DNA from: Saprospiraceae bacterium
Lineage (GTDB): Bacteria; Bacteroidota; Bacteroidia; Chitinophagales; Saprospiraceae
Assembly (NCBI GenBank): GCA_020630775.1
Contig: JAHDIN010000003.1
Span: 62,001-126,000 of the forward strand
Direction of reading: 5' to 3'
DNA: 64,000 nt
Positions 39,650 through 49,145 of this stretch are shown here, one piece after another. Position 1 is the stretch's first letter. Each line of letters starts with the position of its first letter. The notes beneath the pieces were generated by a model. That model was not told the DNA's origin, ran no database searches, and was given only the letters and a program-made list of their open reading frames with translations. The position numbers and the translations under genes were made by a program.

Positions 39650-40933
39650 TTATTCCGCTATTACAATACTTTGAATTGAGTCAACCGTCCCTTGGCTTGG
39701 AAAAGGAACCTTAGCTAATTTTCTCAAGAGGAAATCTCTTTGCTGAATAAAATCATCCATTTGATTTTCAGGAAGAGGATCTTTAGGTGGAAAATTTTCT
39801 CTTAGGTGATTGACTTGACGACCGTTTTTCCAGAATCTGAAACATACATGCGGTCCTGTTGCTAAACCTGTTTTACCTACTTGTCCTATGACTTGTCCTT
39901 GAGTTACTCGAGTACCTTTCTTGATACCTGGAGCGAACTTTTTCATGTGCAAGTACTGCGTCTGATAAACGTTGTCGTGACGGATTTTTACGTAGTATCC
40001 ATTATTTCTGGTAAAACTTGCCGCAGTTACAACACCATCTGCAACAGAGAAAATGGGCGTACCTTGAGGCGCAGCATAATCCGTACCTAAATGGGGTATG
40101 GTCCTTTTCTTTATCGGATGGAATCGTCTCAAATTATATCTAGAAGAGATCCTACTATGCTTTAGAGGCGCTCTCAAAAATGTTCTCTTAGTTGGATTGC
40201 CTTGAAGGTCATAGAAGCCGTCATAACGTTCATTCTCATAGTACACGGCATAATGTTCACCTCGTGCATCTTTGTATGACGCAGCTAAAATTTCACCATT
40301 GGCTACTGGTTCTCCATCCACATACTTTCTTTCAAATAGCAATTTAAACTCATCACCTTTTTCTACATGCCAAAAGTCAACACCTGATGCCATTGCATCT
40401 TCCATTTTGTCTATGATATCAATATCTAAGCCTGCATCCATCATGGCATTCCACAATGAAGTTTCTATGATACCTGTGGCAGATTCCTCTACAATTTCAA
40501 ACTCCTTTTCTATCATATCCACCTCGACTTTGTCTTTGATGTAATACTTTACATAAGACAGTTTGTTAGGCTCGTAAATAATACACATTGGTGAATCGCA
40601 AGAGTCTTCTCTTACTAAAGTGAAAGGCTTTTTTGCTCTAAAGTTTCTAATTGAAAAGGTTTCTTCAGAAATATTATCCAGCTTCAAAATGCTGTCCCAA
40701 GCTATGCCTTCGTAGAGTAGTATATCTCCTAGGTTCTGATTAAAACCTAATTTGTAAGTATCGAAATGAAATTTAGACTTATCAAATCCGAAAAGCTCTT
40801 CAACTTTCTCAACTTTTTCTGTTACTTGCTTCACTTGGTCGTCCAACCTGCAGTTTTCAAGTAGTAAAAACGCCCCAATAATTAGAGATGTACAAATACA
40901 AAAATTGAGAATCCTAGATTCTTGCTTCTTCAA
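39650..40933 (-). CDS. M23 family metallopeptidase (LytM domain), lipoprotein
   Basis: HLGTDYAAPQGTPIFSVADGVV; ATGPHVCFRFWKNGRQVNH; N-terminal LLLENCRLDD. Confidence 0.9.
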   Translation of the reverse strand: MKKQESRILNFCICTSLIIGAFLLLENCRLDDQVKQVTEKVEKVEELFGFDKSKFHFDTYKLGFNQNLGDILLYEGIAWDSILKLDNISEETFSIRNFRAKKPFTLVREDSCDSPMCIIYEPNKLSYVKYYIKDKVEVDMIEKEFEIVEESATGIIETSLWNAMMDAGLDIDIIDKMEDAMASGVDFWHVEKGDEFKLLFERKYVDGEPVANGEILAASYKDARGEHYAVYYENERYDGFYDLQGNPTKRTFLRAPLKHSRISSRYNLRRFHPIKKRTIPHLGTDYAAPQGTPIFSVADGVVTAASFTRNNGYYVKIRHDNVYQTQYLHMKKFAPGIKKGTRVTQGQVIGQVGKTGLATGPHVCFRFWKNGRQVNHLRENFPPKDPLPENQMDDFIQQRDFLLRKLAKVPFPSQGTVDSIQSIVIAE

Positions 40934-41150
40934 TTTAGTGTGGTTTTGTAAAATTCGTAAAATCCTGCGCTCTAAAATAAAACTTCATTCCGACTAAAAA
41001 AATAAATTATGGCTTTTTTAGACTGATTATCAGCGTTTTATTTCTTTCGCTCATGGTTTTATATTGTGATAATTATGCCACTTTCTTGATGTGGAACTAA
41101 AAAAATTAGTATTTATCCGCTTTTGTAAATTAATTGCCAATTTTGAAACT

Positions 41151-41984
41151 ATGACGATAAATGTAGGCGGACAGATTCTAGATTTTGCGGCACCAAAAAT
41201 CATGGGGATTCTCAATATAACGCCAGATTCATTTTATGACGGGGGTGCTTATAATTCTGTAGAAAAATCCCTAGCAAGAGCGGCTAAAATGATTGAAGAA
41301 GGCGCAGATATCATTGATATTGGTGCAGTTTCGACACGACCTAAAGCCAGTTTTGTCTCGGAGTCCGATGAATTAAATAGAATAATTCCTGTAGTCGAAG
41401 CTGTTAATGCTACATTTCCTGATGTTATCTTAAGTATTGATACCTATAGGTCAGGTGTGTTAAAAGCGATCAGCCAAATCACGCCTTTTATAATTAATGA
41501 TATTTCGGCAGGTACTTTAGATCCCAATTATATCGATACAGCTGCTGAACTTAATCTTCCATACATATTGACACATATGAGTGGCTCTCCAGAAAATATG
41601 CAGGATAAGCCAACTTACAGCCATGTAACTTTTGACATTTTAAATTTTTTAAAAACCAAACTTGCTCTTTTAGGAGCTAAGGGTTTGGAAGAAATTATAA
41701 TTGATCCAGGGTTTGGGTTTGGTAAGACTGTTGAGCATAATTATCAGATATTGAGAGAGTTAGATGTCTTTAAATTGTTACATTGCCCCATTCTGGCTGG
41801 TTTGAGTAGGAAATCTATGATCTATAAGCCATTGAGTCTATCTGCAAAAGAAGCTTTAAATGGCTCTACAGCTTTGCATATGGTGGCCTTATTAAATGGG
41901 GCCGATATCCTAAGAGTACATGATGTTAAGGAGGCCGTCGAAATTAGAATGCTTTGGGCAAAGCTTACCGATCTTAAAGGCTAA
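41151..41984 (+). CDS. folP: Dihydropteroate synthase
   Basis: PKIMGILNITPDSFYDGG, EEGADIIDIGAVSTRP, IIDPGFGFGKT, AGLSRKSM. ORF track starts at GTG 41091; ATG 41151 gives the usual N-terminus. Confidence 0.95.
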   Translation: MTINVGGQILDFAAPKIMGILNITPDSFYDGGAYNSVEKSLARAAKMIEEGADIIDIGAVSTRPKASFVSESDELNRIIPVVEAVNATFPDVILSIDTYRSGVLKAISQITPFIINDISAGTLDPNYIDTAAELNLPYILTHMSGSPENMQDKPTYSHVTFDILNFLKTKLALLGAKGLEEIIIDPGFGFGKTVEHNYQILRELDVFKLLHCPILAGLSRKSMIYKPLSLSAKEALNGSTALHMVALLNGADILRVHDVKEAVEIRMLWAKLTDLKG

Positions 41985-42204
41985 TTTGATACCTTTGTGT
42001 TGTTAGTTTGAAGTTTAAATCAAAAACAAAATCTCTTACCAGAGATTGAAAAGACACTCTATACATTCGCTATTCTATTTTGAGTATTCATAGCAGTATC
42101 GAAGAGGTTAAATATGCTTTAAACTTTTTGTCAAAAGGGTATTTGTCTCGTCTTAATAATATCTTATAGGTGATTTAAACAAGTGAATACCAGGCCGATT
42201 TTTA

Positions 42205-45200
42205 ATGAAAGAAACTGGAAAAGATATCAAGGCTTCAAAGTCATCAAAGAAGTCACCTCTCAGGTGGTTATGGAGACTCTTACTTGCACTCGTCCTTATT
42301 TTTCTACTTTTCATTTTATTGCTTGATGTATCAGCTGTACAAAATTGGTTAGCTCAGAAAATTACAGGTAGAATAGCGGGTAAAACTGCTTCTACAGTGA
42401 CACTTAAGAATATTGATTTTTCAATCTATGATGGGTTGGTTCTCAATGATTTATATATTTCATCCCCTGACCAACCCCAAGATACAATGGCTTTCATTGG
42501 AGAATTGTCAGGTTCTTTAACTGAAAATATTTTAAGTGTTTTTAGCAACAAGATATATTTGTCTGAGATCCAATTAAGAAAGGCATATCTAAATTTGAGT
42601 CAGTCTGAGCTTACAGGTTCTAATCTAAAATTATTTCTATCTCGACTACAGTCAAAAGAAAATACCAGCAAGTCTGAAGCTAAACCACTCGATTTAGATA
42701 TTAAAAAGGTGTCTTTAGATGATATTCGAATACGAATCAATAAAGCCGACCAAACGTCATTTACTAATGTGTCTTTAGCAAAGGCAGACCTGGACTTTGA
42801 TTTATTCTCTTTAGAGAATGATTCATTCTTATTAAATAATATCTACTTAGAAAGCCCTTTGCTTAATATTCAAAAGGGAAAGCGCTTTGATGTTCCTGAT
42901 AGCCGTGAAGAGATATCTATAAAAACTACAGATGATACTGGCTTTAGCATACCTATATATTTGCAATGTGAGAATATTACTTTAAAAAATGGAGGTTTTA
43001 AATTAGATGATTGGCATTTCAAACCTAGAAATGAAAATGATGCTTTAGATTATCATCATCTTGATCTACAGCAAATAAACTTTGGGGCAGATGGATTAGT
43101 CATCAAACCTGATTTTGACATTTCATGTAACTTGGATCATCTTTCATTGAAAGAGAAAAAAGGTTTTGAAATCAAAGGCTTAAATGTGGAAACTTTTGCT
43201 GTCAATGATAAAAGTATCATGCTTAAGGCTTTTGATCTTGAAACAAGCAATAGCCAATTGAGTAATTATCTAGAATTCGAATACGATCAAATCTCGGATT
43301 TAAGTGATTTCGTCAATAAGGTTAGTGTCGTTTCTGATATGAAATCTGCCACAATTGCATTCAGGGATTTAAGTTTTTTCTTTCCTGAATTAAAAAGAAA
43401 CGATTTTATAAAAAAGAATATTAATCGTTCGTTAGCTATTTCAGGTATTATCAATGGTAATATAAATGGACTTGAAGGAGAGCAGGTACGTCTTTCAATT
43501 GATAATTTAGTCAATCTTAAAGGTTCGATTAGTACTGAGAACTTGGTTAATTCTAGAGATGCACTACTCAATTTGTATATCGATGATCTGCAAACCTCAT
43601 TGAATAACTTGCAAAAACTGATTCCTGGTTTCACTCCTCCAGAGCAATTTTTAAAATTGGATCCCATTCAATTTACTGGAGATATCGAAGGCTTCTTCAA
43701 CGACTTGGTTTTTTATGGTGAAGTAACATCACCATTAGGCGCGGTCAATCTTGATATGCAATTGAATACGCGAGAAGGTATTAATAAAGCGAAATATTCG
43801 GGCGAGATTGCATTGATTGACTTTAATTTAAGGGAATGGACAGAAAATAATGATTTCGGTTTGGTAACCTTAAATGGTAGAATTATTGATGGGCAAGGAT
43901 TGGAATTTAGAAATGTAAAAACAGATCTTTTTGCAGAATTAAAGCGCTTTGAATTTAAGGGCTATTCCTATAAAGATGTGACGCTAGATGGCATATTAGA
44001 TAAGAATCAATTTAATGGAGACTTGCAAATTAATGATCCGAATGTGGCTCTATCCTTCAATGGTCAAATAGTAAAAAACGAAAATAAATTTGTATCTGAT
44101 TTTAAAGCGAGTATTGATAAAGTCAATTTAGCCAATTTAAACCTTTCAAAAGAAATTAAATCCGTTCAAGGAGAATTTGATTTGAAGTTAGATGGGACTT
44201 CAATTACTGATGTAGAGGGATATGCTAATGTCAGAAATCTAGCATTAAACTATAAGGAGAAAAATTTCGAGTTTGACAGCTTAGTTTTAAAGTCAGAACC
44301 CATGGTCAATAATACCAGAAGTGTGGTTTTGTATTCTGATCTTTTGAATGTTGTTTTAGACGGGAAATTTGATTTAGGTAAAATTGGACCAACCATTAAC
44401 AATGTGATTGTTAATCAACACCCTAAATGGGCAGAGAAACTTAACTTAAGAAGAGCAACAAGCCAAGTAAGCCGAGATCAAAAGTTTAGATATAGAATAA
44501 ATATCAAAAACACTAAAGATTACTTAGAACTTTTAAATATCGAAGATTTAAGATTGGCTTATGTGACAATTGAAGGAAATGCCGATCTGCAAAAAGATAA
44601 TCTCCAAACTTATGTTAATATAGATAGCGCTTTTTATAAGTCTACATCTTTTGAGCGATTTAATTTAAATTTTGATAATAACAACGATGTAGCTGAATTG
44701 GCATTAGGTATTCAAAAGACTATTGCCAATAATCGTCTTTACGAACCACTGGAAATCAATTCTACAATAGTAAATGATGTTATTGATATTAACATAAAAA
44801 CAGAGAATGTATTAGACAGCGTTGGGCAAGTTGATGTCAGTTTAAAAATCAGACCAGAAGGAGAAAATATCATTCTAAACTTGGCCAATGAAGAACTGAA
44901 TATGTTTAGTTCGCAATGGGATATTTCTGAAAAGAATGAGATTATATATAGAGATAATTACATTGAAATACATGATTTCAAATTATCAGATGGATATAGA
45001 GAAATAAAGTTCGCAGATTTAAATAGGAACGGCTTAATTGCCGAATTAAGGAATTTTGATTTTATCCTTTTAAATCCAATCATCGATTATGACAAAATTG
45101 ATTTTTCTGGTGAAGGTGATATTTTAGTTACTGTTGAAGATATATTTAATGTACCTATTATCAATGGTACGCTTGATATACCAGAGTTTGCCTTAAATGG

Positions 45201-47076
45201 AGAAGACTACGGCCATTTGATTCTATCTGCCAATGATCAAAATGACGGCCTAGCAGATATTGCCTTCAACTTGTATAGAGAAGAAGATGAAATGCAGATC
45301 AAAGTTGATGCGACTATCGAGAAAGAAACACAAGCCGTTAAAGGAAATCTTACCACCAGTAAACTGGCCATGGAATTGTTTGAGTTTATCATCGATGATG
45401 GTATCTCTGAAACTCAAGGTGACGCCAATATCAATGTAGAAATTTATGGGACACTCAATGATCCAAAAATTAATGGATCGGCTAACTTGATAGATTGTGC
45501 GACGGTTATTGATTACCTTGATCTTAACTTGTCCTTGGGTGAACAGTCCATTCCTATCACTAATGAAGTGATAGATTTTTCCAACGTCACGTTGCATGAT
45601 AAATTTGGTAATACGGCTATTATGGAAGGCGGTCTAAATCACAACTTCTTCGGAGATTTTACTACAGAATTATCAATGCGGTCTCCCTACTTTCTTGCCC
45701 TAGATACAGAAAAAGGTGATAACCCCATGTACTATGGCGTAGGTATTGGAGACTTTGAAGTAGATTTTAGCGGTCCTTTTAGCAGTACTGATATAGAAGT
45801 CACAGCTATTGCAGGTGCAGGCTCTGTGTTGAACATTCCCATTGAAGATAGTTATGAAGGATTCAATGAAAGTTTTATAAAATTTGTTGATCGTGACCAA
45901 GAAGGTGGTGATTCTTTACAAACATTAAAATTTAGAAGTGATCAGTTGGAAGGTGTAGATGTTCAAATGTTTTTGACAATTACCCCAGAGGCAGAAGTCA
46001 ATATAATATTTGACGAAAAAACAAATGATGTCATAAGAGGTAAAGGATTGGGTGATATGAGAATAGTTGTCTCGCGTGAGGGTGACTTTAATGTCTTTGG
46101 CGAATATGAAGTTTTTGAAGGTGAATATTTATTTACAGCTTGGGGTATCATAGCCAAACCTTTTCAAGTTAGAAGGGGAGGGTTGATAACTTGGACTGGC
46201 GATCCCATTAATGCAAACATTGAAATCCAAGCAGATTATGAAGATCTACGTGTGCCGACTAATGTATTTCTGCAAGAGTACCTGGCAGGCGCTCAAGAAA
46301 ATCTAAGACTAGAAGCTAGAAAGCGTACAGGTGTTGACTTGACCCTAGAACTTAGAGGTACGCTATATGAACCAGATGTTAATTTTGATATCAGATTTCC
46401 AGAGCTTCAAGGTGAGATTCGAACATTCGCTGAAGCCAAATTGAGAACGATTAAGGAAAATCCTGCTGAGCTTAATGAACAAGTAGCGGGACTTATCATA
46501 TTTAGAAGTTTTTTACCTTCAAATAGCTTTGGAAATACATTTACAACAGGAAATACTGTTGTACAAACAGGATACAATACCTTAAGTGAGTTTGTCTCCA
46601 ATCAATTATCCTATCTTTTTTCGGATCTCTTAAATCAAGCACTGGCTGAAAACGGTTTCGTTTCAGGAATTGATTTCGAAATTGGATTTAGTAAAAATGC
46701 AAATACGTTAGATGATAATCTAGCAAATACAGGTTACAATTACTTACCTGACGAAGTTGAAGTACATTTTAAACCACGATTTCAAGATGACAAGTGGGCT
46801 GTCGATTATGGGACAAGTTTTGTAAATGCTCAAAATTCTACTTTAGGTATCGCCAATTATATCATTCATGATATCGCACTAGAATACTTTTTAACGGAGG
46901 ATAGACGCCTTAAGCTACGAGCATATGGTACATGGGATAAAGATATTGTAGGGCAAAATGCACAGCGTTTTGGTATGGGCTTAAACTACAGAAAAGAGTT
47001 TGGCAACTTTACTGACTTTGCGGACGAGCTTAAAAGCCAAGTAGCTAAACTCAAAGAGTTGGAGGGTACTAAATAA
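42205..47076 (+). CDS. tamB: TamB-family translocation/assembly module (AsmA-like inner membrane protein)
   Basis: 1623 aa; N-terminal TM; C-terminal DUF490/TamB signature QVAGLIIFRSFLPSNSFGN...LLNQALAENGFVSGIDFEIGFS. Confidence 0.9.
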   Translation: MKETGKDIKASKSSKKSPLRWLWRLLLALVLIFLLFILLLDVSAVQNWLAQKITGRIAGKTASTVTLKNIDFSIYDGLVLNDLYISSPDQPQDTMAFIGELSGSLTENILSVFSNKIYLSEIQLRKAYLNLSQSELTGSNLKLFLSRLQSKENTSKSEAKPLDLDIKKVSLDDIRIRINKADQTSFTNVSLAKADLDFDLFSLENDSFLLNNIYLESPLLNIQKGKRFDVPDSREEISIKTTDDTGFSIPIYLQCENITLKNGGFKLDDWHFKPRNENDALDYHHLDLQQINFGADGLVIKPDFDISCNLDHLSLKEKKGFEIKGLNVETFAVNDKSIMLKAFDLETSNSQLSNYLEFEYDQISDLSDFVNKVSVVSDMKSATIAFRDLSFFFPELKRNDFIKKNINRSLAISGIINGNINGLEGEQVRLSIDNLVNLKGSISTENLVNSRDALLNLYIDDLQTSLNNLQKLIPGFTPPEQFLKLDPIQFTGDIEGFFNDLVFYGEVTSPLGAVNLDMQLNTREGINKAKYSGEIALIDFNLREWTENNDFGLVTLNGRIIDGQGLEFRNVKTDLFAELKRFEFKGYSYKDVTLDGILDKNQFNGDLQINDPNVALSFNGQIVKNENKFVSDFKASIDKVNLANLNLSKEIKSVQGEFDLKLDGTSITDVEGYANVRNLALNYKEKNFEFDSLVLKSEPMVNNTRSVVLYSDLLNVVLDGKFDLGKIGPTINNVIVNQHPKWAEKLNLRRATSQVSRDQKFRYRINIKNTKDYLELLNIEDLRLAYVTIEGNADLQKDNLQTYVNIDSAFYKSTSFERFNLNFDNNNDVAELALGIQKTIANNRLYEPLEINSTIVNDVIDINIKTENVLDSVGQVDVSLKIRPEGENIILNLANEELNMFSSQWDISEKNEIIYRDNYIEIHDFKLSDGYREIKFADLNRNGLIAELRNFDFILLNPIIDYDKIDFSGEGDILVTVEDIFNVPIINGTLDIPEFALNGEDYGHLILSANDQNDGLADIAFNLYREEDEMQIKVDATIEKETQAVKGNLTTSKLAMELFEFIIDDGISETQGDANINVEIYGTLNDPKINGSANLIDCATVIDYLDLNLSLGEQSIPITNEVIDFSNVTLHDKFGNTAIMEGGLNHNFFGDFTTELSMRSPYFLALDTEKGDNPMYYGVGIGDFEVDFSGPFSSTDIEVTAIAGAGSVLNIPIEDSYEGFNESFIKFVDRDQEGGDSLQTLKFRSDQLEGVDVQMFLTITPEAEVNIIFDEKTNDVIRGKGLGDMRIVVSREGDFNVFGEYEVFEGEYLFTAWGIIAKPFQVRRGGLITWTGDPINANIEIQADYEDLRVPTNVFLQEYLAGAQENLRLEARKRTGVDLTLELRGTLYEPDVNFDIRFPELQGEIRTFAEAKLRTIKENPAELNEQVAGLIIFRSFLPSNSFGNTFTTGNTVVQTGYNTLSEFVSNQLSYLFSDLLNQALAENGFVSGIDFEIGFSKNANTLDDNLANTGYNYLPDEVEVHFKPRFQDDKWAVDYGTSFVNAQNSTLGIANYIIHDIALEYFLTEDRRLKLRAYGTWDKDIVGQNAQRFGMGLNYRKEFGNFTDFADELKSQVAKLKELEGTK

Positions 47077-47158
47077 ATCCTAATGTATTTTTGAATTAAT
47101 CACTTGAGGTACACCCAAAAAGTGGTTGAAAATAAACATGAGACAAGGCGATGAAGGG

Positions 47159-47183
47159 ATGCGATTTGGCCTTTCGCATTTTA
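47159..47183 (+). terminator. Possible intrinsic terminator after tamB
   Basis: ATGCGA-tttggcctt-TCGCAT followed by TTTT. Confidence 0.45.
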
Positions 47184-47435
47184 GGCTGAACTAATTTACA
47201 TTCGTTCATCCGTTAAAAAATGCGTACAGCCTTGATTTTTGTTTGCCTTTGTATTAAGACAAAGGCAAGAATAATAATAATTAGGCTTGGAATTGTCAAC
47301 ATTTTAAGAATCAAACTAAGGGGCTTTTGTGATATCCAGATATTAGAGAAAAATTATTTAGAAACCTTAAGCAACATTCTTAAAATAACCAGAGTAATAC
47401 AAGCATAGAATAATTAATCATTTAAAATTTCAGTT

Positions 47436-47939
47436 ATGCTTTATACTCCTAGAATAGTTTACATCTCTCTTGTTTTATTTTCTTGTTTACTTTTTATCTC
47501 ATGTGGAAAAACAGTTTCATGTGATGAAGAAGTTTTGGGCCTGTATTCTTTCACGGTTTCTACTTCTTCGCCAAACTCACTTAATGTAAGGGGTGGGTCA
47601 ACTGAAGATGCGCGGATAGAAAAAATTGAAGAGATTTCTAATGATTTATACTTGTTAAAAGCATCCGCTACAGTAGTTGACGGCATAACATGTGTTTCAG
47701 AATTTACCTTTTCTTATGATTTAGAGGAAGATAACGTTAAGGAAATACGTGAGGTCGTATTCGGATGCGACACTTTGGACGTTTGGAGAAATAACGAGAT
47801 AGATGCAGATTTATTTATAGATAGAATTGGTACTAATGTTACTAACGTATCAGGTTCACTACAAGGAATTGTAACAAGTAACAATAGTCAGCAAAACATT
47901 AGCTTCGTTTTTGATGACATTCCAATTTGTCTTGAATAG
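47436..47939 (+). CDS. Hypothetical lipoprotein
   Basis: Signal/lipobox LLFISCGKTVSCDEE; 167 aa intact ORF. Confidence 0.65.
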   Translation: MLYTPRIVYISLVLFSCLLFISCGKTVSCDEEVLGLYSFTVSTSSPNSLNVRGGSTEDARIEKIEEISNDLYLLKASATVVDGITCVSEFTFSYDLEEDNVKEIREVVFGCDTLDVWRNNEIDADLFIDRIGTNVTNVSGSLQGIVTSNNSQQNISFVFDDIPICLE

Positions 47940-47953
47940 TCAATTGATTCATG

Positions 47954-47997
47954 CACCTTATCCTCAAAGAAAGTATTTAGGATAAGGTGTTTGTTTT
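47954..47997 (+). terminator. Hairpin terminator overlapping the 3' end of aroC
   Basis: CACCTTATCCT-14 nt-AGGATAAGGTG (11-bp perfect stem) followed by tttgtttt. Confidence 0.75.
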
Positions 47998-49059
47998 AGA
48001 TAACATTAAATAATCTACCAGAACTAATGCTGCCATTGCCTCTACGATTGGCACCGCTCTAGGGACGACACATGGATCATGACGTCCTTTTCCTTGAACA
48101 GTGGTCGCTTCTCCATCTTTATTGACGGATTCTTGATCATGCATTATAGTAGCCACAGGTTTAAAGGCAACATTAAAGTAGATGGGCATACCATTACTGA
48201 TGCCTCCTTGAATACCCCCGCTGAAATTAGTCTTTGTTTTAAGTGTACCATTATCTTCATACCATTCGTCATTATGGTCGCTGCCCATCATTTCGACACC
48301 TTCAAATCCAGATCCGTATTCAAATCCTTTGACAGCATTAATAGACAACATGGCCTTTCCTAATTCAGCATGGAGTTTATCAAATACAGGTTCACCTAAG
48401 CCAATGGGACATCCTTCAATGTAGCAGGTAACAACGCCGCCAATACTGTCTCCTTTTTTTCTAACATCCAAAATCAATGCTTCAAATGCTTTTGCTGTCT
48501 CTATGTCGGGGCATCTAACATCATTGGATTCAATTGTCGTCCAATCGATTTGATCAATTTTGGTATTTAATTTAAGAGAGCCTACTTGCGTAACACCTGC
48601 GGATATATGTATGCCCTCAGATTCTAAAATTTGTTTAGCGATAGCACCTGCAGCCACGCGTGCAGCAGTTTCCCTAGCAGATGAGCGCCCACCACCTCTA
48701 TAATCTCTATGACCATATTTTTTGTCATAAGTCATATCCGCGTGAGATGGTCTGTATGATTGCGCTATATGGCTATAATCTTTTGAGCGCTGGTCCTTAT
48801 TCTTTATGAATAAATTGATAGGCATACCTGTGGATTTTCCTTCAAATACACCTGAAAGGATTTCAAAGCCTTCATCTTCTTTCCTCTGAGTGGTTAATCT
48901 TGATTGACCTGGTTTGCGTCGTTGTAATTCAAGATTTATTTTTGATTCATCTATGTCTAGACCTGATGGACAGCCATCTATAACTACTCCAATGCCTGCT
49001 CCGTGTGATTCGCCATAAGTGGTTATTCTAAAAATACGCCCGAAACTATTGCCTGCCAT
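47977..49059 (-). CDS. aroC: Chorismate synthase
   Basis: [72 protein letters not shown]. Confidence 0.97.
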   Translation of the reverse strand: MAGNSFGRIFRITTYGESHGAGIGVVIDGCPSGLDIDESKINLELQRRKPGQSRLTTQRKEDEGFEILSGVFEGKSTGMPINLFIKNKDQRSKDYSHIAQSYRPSHADMTYDKKYGHRDYRGGGRSSARETAARVAAGAIAKQILESEGIHISAGVTQVGSLKLNTKIDQIDWTTIESNDVRCPDIETAKAFEALILDVRKKGDSIGGVVTCYIEGCPIGLGEPVFDKLHAELGKAMLSINAVKGFEYGSGFEGVEMMGSDHNDEWYEDNGTLKTKTNFSGGIQGGISNGMPIYFNVAFKPVATIMHDQESVNKDGEATTVQGKGRHDPCVVPRAVPIVEAMAALVLVDYLMLSKTNTLS

Positions 49060-49133
49060 AAATAAATTATAAATCTCTTGAATTCAAAAATCAAACCTAA
49101 ACCTAAAGTAAACATATTTTTGACTTCTAGGTT

Positions 49134-49141
49134 TATCTTTG
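49134..49141 (+). promoter_or_regulatory. -7 box TATCTTTG for mutS2
   Basis: TAnnTTTG 4 nt before the ATG at 49146; leaderless candidate. Confidence 0.45.
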
Positions 49142-49145
49142 CGAC

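Noticed and set aside
42031-42048. AATCTCT-tacc-AGAGATT hairpin between folP and tamB
   Set aside because: Short AT-rich stem without a T-tract; too weak to call a terminator or RNA element.
43287-43667. 126-aa minus-strand ORF within tamB
   Set aside because: Antisense shadow of a long well-supported gene; no motif.
45250-45597. 115-aa minus-strand ORF within tamB
   Set aside because: Antisense shadow ORF with no independent support.
47220-47408. 62-aa ORF (MRTALIFVCLCIKTKAR...)
   Set aside because: No family signal, Ile/Lys/Arg-biased composition, spans a perfect hairpin; spacer more likely non-coding.
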